Assembly (NCBI GenBank): GCA_020747065.1
Contig: JAGMVK010000004.1
Span: forward strand, 744,001-808,000
Reading direction: 5' to 3'
Length of the DNA stretch: 64,000 nt
Source of the DNA: Cadophora sp. MPI-SDFR-AT-0126
Taxonomy: Eukaryota; Ascomycota; Leotiomycetes; Helotiales; Ploettnerulaceae
The notes below the pieces were generated by a model, which saw nothing but the letters and a program-made list of their open reading frames with translations, did no database searches and was not told the DNA's origin. Within the stretch, counting starts at the first letter, position 1, and each line of letters starts with the position of its first letter. A program made the position numbers and the translations under genes. Positions 57,800 through 64,000 of the stretch are shown piece after piece.

Positions 57800-58630
57800 A
57801 CATTGAAGTGGGAGTACGTCCGGGTCTTGGTGAAGAGGAATAGAGGAGTACTATGTTGAGGCTTTGGGAGTGGGTTCGAAGAAGGGAGCGGGGAGCTTTT
57901 GCCTTTTTTGGTGTCGATTTATGTGTATAATTTTGGAGCATGAACGTAATATGATACCGAAGTGAACGATCTCAACCTATGCCAATGGACCGTTGCGAAA
58001 CTAGTCAGGGTAGGTTTCGGCTTCGGAAAGACAAGCTGTAACATATTCGAGCTCCATGGAATGTAGTGGCACTAGTGGCTAGGAGCTACTTCCAGATTCT
58101 GCCTTCAACTAGGTCCTCTCCTGTTGTAGAGAAGTGAGAGTGTCTGGCTTTTATCAGAAGAAAAGAGAGTCTCGCTTAAGATTTGCCAAAACACTTAGTC
58201 AAAAAAGGCAATAACCATGAGTGACTTACACCAATGTCCAAGGGCCAGGATCTAGTCCAATATAAGTGTTCTGTTCTGTTCTTGAGCCCAACACAGCCAA
58301 TTTGCAAGTCTGACAAAACACAAGGTCTTGTCCCATCTCTCAAAACCGGGATGCCTGCCCAAGGTTGACAGCGCTTCCTTCGGATGCAAGTGAATTCATG
58401 AATAAGCCCACTCTTACTTAGTTATTAAGACTGAAGGCAATTGGGACGTCTCGGAACCCCTTGATTTAGTTGACATTGTGGCAACTAAATCAGTTGTTTG
58501 GTTTGGGTCAATGCCGGCACGTGAGGTATTTGCACTAGCTTCAGGGGTTCACCAGGCCTCGGGAAGGGCGGACGCCACCGAAGCAGCCCCTCTCCATCAT
58601 TTAGATTCCATCACCAACGCATTCGACACA
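57800..58630. other. Intergenic, 0.8 kb
   Basis: 3' flank of the redoxin gene and promoter of the oxygenase gene. The oxygenase frame stays open upstream to about 58478, but without a good start. Confidence 0.5.
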
Positions 58631-59743
58631 ATGATAGGTTACGTTGCCGCAATTCTTCCCATTTACATCTTCGTGTATCTGCCCATATCCAGCAGTCTAT
58701 TCGGGACATCGCAAAGACCCGCAGCACCCATCACGCAGTTCAACAGCTCCTTCATTGCAACAAACGAACCCTGAGCTGTCCATCTCACAACTACAACACA
58801 CACATCCTCTCACTAGAGCCGCTGGTGATCTACATTGAGGACTTCTTAAGTCCAGATGAGTCAGCCCACCTACTGAGAATCAGGTAGGTCATCCAGCTCA
58901 ATTTCTTTCATTTCTTAACGACGTTCATCCATTCCGCTGTTTTAAACCAAAGGCGAACCACGTGATTGATGGTAACAAAACTTGGTAGTGAGGATAAGTT
59001 CGAGCCTTCAACCGTCACAAGTGGAGCCGAAACGTCAATCCAGACGAAAATCCGCCATTCAGAGGTCGCCCTGATCGACCGGGACGACGTTGTTCGCTGT
59101 ATTGAGCACAGAGCGAGAGCTTTCCAAGGATGGCGACCGGATCTTCATATTGAGAGATTGAGGACTCAGAGATATCGCGCTGGTGGTCACTACACTCATC
59201 ACTATGATTGGAGTGGTGCGAGTAGAGATGCTGATAGAGTGAGCACGTTCATGGTTTACGTAAGTCGAGCTTCTTCGAGAAGGATATCGTTTGAATGTGT
59301 TGTTTCGCTTCACATTTTGATGCCTATGTCCCCTTTTGAGCCTGTTCTCCTTCAGATCGGCCGGACAGTTTTACTTATTTTCGATCCGTTTCCTAGGTCG
59401 ACGCGGAGTGTGAAGGTGGTGGAACAGAATTCCCGAGAATAAATATGCCCGATATCACTGATGGAAAATGGTGCGAGTTTCTAGAATGTGAGGAGGCGAG
59501 CAGTGAAGTAAAAGAGCAGAGACAGAAAATGGGGGTGATTTTCAAGCCGAAGAAAGGCAATGCTGTCTTTTGGGAGAATCTGAGACCTGATGGTCGGGGA
59601 TATGAAGAAACATGTAGGTACTGCGGGCACATTTACTGATCATTACTGATTGTAACCTAGCAGGGCATGCTGGACTCCCGCTTCTATCGGGATGGAAAGT
59701 TGGTCTGAATATTTGGAGTTGGGGACCTGCAAGGCGCGGGTGA
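58631..59743 (+). CDS. Membrane-anchored prolyl-4-hydroxylase-like 2OG-Fe(II) oxygenase, apparent frameshift
   Basis: Exons 58631-58883, 58989-59259, 59397-59613 and 59664-59743 are joined by introns of 105, 137 and 50 nt. The N-terminus is a signal anchor (GYVAAILPIYIFVYLPISSS). The catalytic part shows SLEPLVIYIEDFLSPDESAH, the iron-binding HYTHHYDW (H-x-D), the second His in TWHAGLPLLSGW, and Lys-Val for 2-oxoglutarate just after (WKVGLNIWSW). The reaction would be hydroxylation of prolyl or a related residue using oxygen and 2-oxoglutarate, in the secretory lumen. At about 58769-58771 the frame breaks: the text ...FNSSFIATNEP meets a TGA and continues as LSCPSHNYNTHIL one base off. Either one base has been lost in a CCC run or the read is wrong. 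Without it, about 243 residues remain intact downstream. Confidence 0.75.
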
Positions 59744-60056
59744 TCGAGACTCGAGTATCCCCGCGAGTTTGAATATGAGCAGCCGTAATGGGTAGTCCTC
59801 ATCAACCAATCCTCGTCTGATCAATCCATGTGGTATGTGATTCTTTGCAGCTGTTGTTAACAGCCGCAAACAAGGTTTTAGACCGAACTAATCGTTCGCT
59901 TGTTGACCCTCGTGGTCACCGCCTACAACCATATGTTTGTTTTGCCGCAAGGCTCGAAAATTCACTCATCTCGAAAATGACCGCTTCGTCGATTCTAACA
60001 GTGAATAGTGACAAATCTGTTGTTGAATAGATCACGGCACAGAGAAATCTCGAGCC
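59744..60056. other. Intergenic, 0.3 kb
   Basis: Between the oxygenase and the next gene. Nothing seen beyond leader sequence. Confidence 0.5.
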
Positions 60057-61013
60057 ATGTCTTCAGCAGAAGACGACGCGAAGATTCTCGTCGAATCCAG
60101 AGGTCGGTCAAACACAGTATCATCCGATGTCTTGATCCCTAAAGCCAAACACTCATTCTCGCCTCGTGTCACTTTACGACGACCTCAGATGAATGTCAGA
60201 CCGCGAGGAGTCAAAATCGACTTCGCAGTCTTGCCAACACTGAAACCATCATCGCCGACCATCTTGCTGGAAGAAGATACAATATCAAAGATGGAACCGT
60301 CTCCTGGTCAGTCTGCTTCTCACCAATCTCCTCGTCGATCAAAATCTTGCCCGATGTCACTTCTTACTCCTCCGTCCACCAACACGAACGAAATGGTCCC
60401 TCAAAGCTCGTCACTTGACACTTCTACCAAGATATCCCCAACCAGGCTCTCAAGGCCCTCGAAATATCCACTTCTTGAACCATACCAGTTTCCGCTACGC
60501 CAACCACAGCCACCACGAAGCTGGCTCCCGGTCGCGACACGCTCACCACCAAAGCCAGCATACTTGAAGACAGCTCGCGATCGCGCAGTAGCTACTCACG
60601 GCCCTCTTCACCCAGTCACCAATCTTCCCTGTCCACCTTCGTCACCTAATCCTCAAGATCTACACATGCGGCGCCGCCTTCGCGCAGTGCCCGTGGAACC
60701 AGCTACCTCCTCACCTCTGGAGCTCGTCTACGATACGCGCGACAAGACCTTCACCCTCGAGCGCCGGTCTGTCCTCCTTCCCTGCGGAAACGAAACGATA
60801 ATGTTCGAGATGCAGGAGAATCTGCCGCCTTTGCTTGTCGATGGCCGTATGACTGTTGTGGATGTGCCGAGGTGGTCGAAGACTTTGACATTGTTCTGGC
60901 GGAGCTGCGATGGGGACACGACGGAGGTTCGGAAGAGGGAAGTTGAGTTACCGCTTTGGGTGTGGATGGCAAGGAATTTTGGGGATAAGTGGAAGAAGTG
61001 TTTTGTCAGGTGA
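60057..61013 (+). CDS. Proline-rich uncharacterised protein, 318 residues
   Basis: A single exon with a good start context (gagccATGTC). The first two thirds are disordered and rich in Ser, Pro and Arg, with several SP/TP sites and PP motifs (QFPLRQPQPPRSWLPV). The last ~90 residues look folded, alternating hydr ophobic beta strands: SPLELVYDTRDKTFTLERRS, ETIMFEMQENLPPLLVDGRM, SKTLTLFWRSCDG, then LPLWVWMARNFGDKWKKCF. I do not recognise the family. There is no signal peptide or membrane segment. Could act as a scaffold or regulatory protein; that is a guess. Confidence 0.7.
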   Translation: MSSAEDDAKILVESRGRSNTVSSDVLIPKAKHSFSPRVTLRRPQMNVRPRGVKIDFAVLPTLKPSSPTILLEEDTISKMEPSPGQSASHQSPRRSKSCPMSLLTPPSTNTNEMVPQSSSLDTSTKISPTRLSRPSKYPLLEPYQFPLRQPQPPRSWLPVATRSPPKPAYLKTARDRAVATHGPLHPVTNLPCPPSSPNPQDLHMRRRLRAVPVEPATSSPLELVYDTRDKTFTLERRSVLLPCGNETIMFEMQENLPPLLVDGRMTVVDVPRWSKTLTLFWRSCDGDTTEVRKREVELPLWVWMARNFGDKWKKCFVR

Positions 61014-61388
61014 ATGGTGCTTCTGAGAGGTGGGGTTGGTTTGTTGTTGTGTGGCCGGCTCTCGAAGCGATTGGCTAAGAACTGCTCAGGATCTGGACAG
61101 AGGAAGATGAGTGAACGGTGACACGTGCACAGCAAGCAACAAGGGAAGGGCTGGACGATAATTGTAGATGTCTCCATCACTCTTACATCTTCCATGTACG
61201 ACTAGTCCCTGTGATTTGGTCGATATTTTCTTCATCGGCATTCAACGATGTTTCCAAAAGCAGTACGAATGAAAGTGATTCTTCAAATTTGGCTCTCCTC
61301 ATGGGCTGATGTCATTCTGATCAATTCACAAGTTAACAATAAAGCACTTTCAAATCAGAAATAGTAACAACCTGTTTGCTTGTGATAT
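61014..61388. other. Intergenic, 0.4 kb
   Basis: Between the Pro-rich gene and the candidate small gene. No feature seen. Confidence 0.5.
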
Positions 61389-61792
61389 ATGCATCATCTC
61401 AACGAAACAAAATCCTTACGATTTCCTTTGGGTGACAATGCCAAGTTGGCCTCGTTTACAGATTTCCAAATACATACGTGGAAGTAAGCAAGACATATTT
61501 CTTTCGATTTCTTTAAACCACGACAGAACAAGTGGCCTTTGTCTCCGACATCTAGCCCAGCTGTCCGACAGGGTATCTGTACTCTCCCAGCTGATTCCCT
61601 TTGGCAGGTACTTTAAAGCCGATTGCAGTACCACGGTTCGGCCAGGAAATCACATTCTCCGTGACATGGCGAGCTGATCCATCTCAAATGATATTGTTCG
61701 ATGAGACAGTGACTCTGACGATAGCAGTATACCGGGTAAAATTTGGATCGGGAGGAATCTCTTGGGGAGGTTCAGGGACGTGTATGTGCTGA
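61389..61792 (+). CDS. Candidate small multi-exon gene, structure unresolved
   Basis: A first exon at 61389-61483 encodes MHHLNETKSLRFPLGDNAKL, ASFTDFQIHTW, and ends at a consensus gtaagc donor with phase 2. A clear acceptor cacgacag at about 61528 continues in phase as TSGLCLRHLAQLSDRVSVLS. A further beta-rich stretch ends at 61792: EITFSVTWRADPSQMILFDE, TVTLTIAVYRVKFGSG. I could not connect the two parts in phase without an additional intron. The amino-acid content of both ends looks coding. No signal peptide; family unknown. Confidence 0.35.
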
Positions 61793-61794
61793 AC

Positions 61795-62181
61795 CCCGGA
61801 CATAAAATTGCTTAATACCTTCTAAATTCGGGACAAGTAAGGTGAGAACATGCATTGATGGGTAGGCTAGGTCCTTTTTTGTCTACAAGATATGAATGAA
61901 GACGGTGACTGACTCTTTGTTGTATCGAATCAATGCATCCTAGCCTTGTTGTGTTTTCATTAGTCCACCGACGCAGTCATTCATTGTTTGCGGCTTGATT
62001 AGGAGTAGTGATACAAGGAACTCGACATCAAAGCGGCCTTATAATAATATCACAACGTGGCATCTACCTCCTCTGAAATAGTAACCTCGAATCACCTCGA
62101 ATCAATTTGATCATCCACAAATACATAATTTTGACACAACCATTTCATTTCCTCCAGCCACCACAAACAAGACCACTCAAC
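61795..62181. other. Intergenic, 0.4 kb
   Basis: Promoter and CA-rich leader of the gene at 62182. Nothing else seen. Confidence 0.5.
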
Positions 62182-62484
62182 ATGTCTACTTCCCCACGTA
62201 CCGGCCCACTCGTCATCGAGCACACTGAAAAGATTCTGGCTTACGACATCTTCCAACAATGTTTCGTCCACTATTTCAAGACCTGGATCGATACTCGCAA
62301 GGCTGATAGAATCGAGATACCCATCGGCAGATTCACCCGTCACGTCCAAGTCGCGGTTCATCTCACTAAATTCTGGGAGCAACGTCCCGAGTATGCCGTC
62401 GGAAGCTCGAAGATTGATGAACAGGGTCGAGTCACAATTCCGTTCTATTACGTGGGACGATTCAAGGTGCTTTATGTGATTTGA
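62182..62484 (+). CDS. Small uncharacterised protein, 100 residues
   Basis: A single exon preceded by a CA-rich leader with a good initiation context (caacATGTCT). It reads as a compact globular protein without long low-complexity segments: GPLVIEHTEKILAYDIFQQC, FVHYFKTWIDTRKADRIEIP, VQVAVHLTKFWEQRPEYAV and a C-terminal strand pair VTIPFYYVGRFKVLYVI. The frame stays open for 25 codons upstream, but the leader-like composition favours the start given. No recognised family or signal peptide. Confidence 0.6.
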   Translation: MSTSPRTGPLVIEHTEKILAYDIFQQCFVHYFKTWIDTRKADRIEIPIGRFTRHVQVAVHLTKFWEQRPEYAVGSSKIDEQGRVTIPFYYVGRFKVLYVI

Positions 62485-63536
62485 GTTGCACGAGGAACGC
62501 TCTTAGACAACAACTCAAATGATGCGCAGGTAACTCCTGCGATTGACGCTAGAAATCCTGGGGCCGCTTTATGCTGTCAATTATGATGGGCATCTGAATC
62601 TAGATACCTGAAAATAATACAATGAATAAGAACAAGTTCTCTCTCTAGCTCTCTAGAAAACTGAAGAACTTGACCAAAAAGCTGCGGGGCTATTCTGGTG
62701 ACATGATTCGTAAACCTCAATGTGATTCGGGTGACGTTTCCTTGATTCCTTCGCGACACTGCACTCTAGAATCTGTTCAAAGATTTTTGTAAATTTGGGT
62801 AAATTAGTTTTTGACTGTCATCTCAATGATTCGGGTTGTCCTTCCGCTGTATGGTCTGCCGTGATCACTCTCTGTGAAGGGGACCAAAAATTAGATTTCT
62901 TGACATATACAAATAACCAAATAATCGATTATCGTCCAAATCAGGTCTAGCTTCTGTGGTGTAAGTACCTTCGAATCATCACCTGTTGACTCAACTAACA
63001 AGTTCACAGCCAATGGTTAGGTTCGTACAGTCCGATCAGTCACCTTCAAGACGAAATACTAATCCTCTTCAAGGATTCCACCCTTCCAAGACAAATGTCA
63101 AGTAAGGTGGAGGTTCGTGTTCGATTCACGGCAGTTGCAGTATTCTTTTTTGCATTTCTGAACTTGGAAATGTGCGAAAGTGGAGACTTGCGAGTTTCCT
63201 TTCGGCTTTTTTGCCCATTCCGTAAAAGTCACCCCTGTTTGTGTACTTACTCGGGCGAAGGACACTAGGCCAAATCGAGCTTTTAAAATCGAGCTTTTAC
63301 CACTTTCTCACAAGACATAATGATACATCTATGTAGCTGAATTGCGGGGATTGACACTGAAACAGTATCAATATCTCTTGCACGCTCACTCTGAAAGGCA
63401 GAGTTTGTTGCTCATCAAGCGAGCCTTGGCGAGAATGGTGGGGCAAATAGGGGGACGGTTGGAGCGGGGCATTTCCCCGAATGCTTATTTGAAGCTAGTA
63501 GTCTTAATTCAGATTAAAAATTAGCTTTGAGGCTCG
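62485..63536. other. Intergenic, 1.1 kb
   Basis: AT-rich; no gene. A T-arm-like GTGTTCGATTCAC at about 63116-63128 followed by T6 within 25 bases was checked as a tRNA end and rejected. Confidence 0.45.
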
Positions 63537-63794
63537 ATGGCCTTGCTTCCTCTCCATATTTCCGAGGCAACTTCTGACCGAACTTATGACTTTTGGTCAC
63601 GGAAAGTTTACTGGAGCATCTATACGAACTTCCTCCCTTGGTAAGTGGCTTAATGCTGCACTATGAAATTGACAAGCTGAGATTTGATGGTATGCTAATC
63701 AAGTTTTGAAATGGAATCCAATGCAAACCAGCCATTGCTGAAACCCTACAGGCGAGAGAATCCTCCAATTCTCAATATCTCCACACAGCTCTAG
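63537..63794 (+). CDS. Candidate short gene near the window end
   Basis: Exon 63537-63640 encodes MALLPLHISEATSDRTYDFW, SRKVYWSIYTNFLP and ends at a perfect gtaagt donor (phase 2). A 63-nt intron with a gctaat branch ends at 63703, and the second exon 63704-63794 continues in phase to a TAG, giving 64 residues. An alternative acceptor (ccctacag) gives a shorter product. The acidic 62-codon frame just downstream at 63798-63986 (KYDGDDEDDGYNDGDCEEED) might be a later exon. No family recognised. Confidence 0.4.
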
Positions 63795-64000
63795 TGTTTG
63801 GTCACGGTACCGTGGCGCCTGCAAAATAAATACGACGGTGACGATGAGGATGATGGCTACAATGATGGTGACTGCGAGGAGGAAGACCTGGAAGGTGGGG
63901 AAATTGAGCTGCCTGGCTCGATCTTCGAAGATAAGGGTGTGAGAAGAGAAGACTTGAAGGTATTATATGTGAGGAAGGGGCATTGAAGATCGGACGATTG
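63795..64000 (+). other. Acidic open frame at the window end
   Basis: A frame rich in Asp and Glu, then ending DLKVLYVRKGH at 63986. It could be the final exon of the preceding candidate gene or low-complexity DNA. No start codon context was convincing. Confidence 0.3.

Noticed and set aside
63112..63150. CGTGTTCGATTCACG followed by T6, like a tRNA T-arm plus terminator
   Set aside because: The arm pairs well, but the expected partner of the 3' acceptor strand (GCAACTG) is absent within 140 bases upstream, so no cloverleaf forms.

Overview
The window is nuclear DNA of a filamentous ascomycete (Pezizomycotina). Most genes carry one to five short introns of about 44-115 nt with GT-AG ends and CTAAC/CTGAC-like branch points. 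Gene families include a hybrid histidine kinase, C6 zinc-cluster and bZIP regulators, 2EXR-domain proteins, GFA and NmrA-like proteins, a cytochrome P450 and Atg27. A leotiomycete is my impression, not something the sequence proves. Many genes are split into exons, so the models below were assembled by joining frames across splice sites and checking that every join keeps phase.

Left part (1-29 kb) is mostly housekeeping: the 5' end of a membrane protein; a Whi5/Nrm1-type G1/S repressor with a pair of MBF/E2F-like sites upstream; a small Cys-rich protein; a two-domain chromate transporter divergent from a bZIP factor; an SDR; the APC/C subunit Apc10/Doc1; several orphan proteins; a four-TM MARVEL-like protein; a 12-TM amino-acid/choline/GABA-type permease; a 3.2-kb gene-free stretch with a degenerate minisatellite; and prefoldin subunit 4.

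Middle part (29.5-49.6 kb) looks accessory: an MFS exporter, a GFA-family protein, a tiny secreted cysteine-containing protein with three introns, an NmrA-like protein without the usual glycine-rich motif, an intact 2EXR gene beside a dead paralogue, the selective-autophagy factor Atg27, a cytochrome P450 and a C6 transcription factor. The dead paralogue carries a frameshift and a 222-bp solo LTR flanked by a perfect 5-bp duplication.

Right part (49.6-64 kb) holds a 1406-residue GAF/hybrid histidine kinase with a probable spliced uORF in its leader, an AhpC/TSA-like redoxin, a membrane-anchored prolyl-4-hydroxylase-like 2-oxoglutarate oxygenase with an apparent one-base frameshift, and several small unrecognised genes. 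I saw no convincing tRNA, rRNA or CRISPR. The best candidates for new biology are the secreted 64-residue protein, the LTR-disrupted 2EXR paralogue, the paired G1/S elements upstream of the Whi5-like gene, and the two stop-free in-frame introns inside the Apc10 DOC domain and the C6 zinc cluster. I did not find a clearly new multi-gene system.
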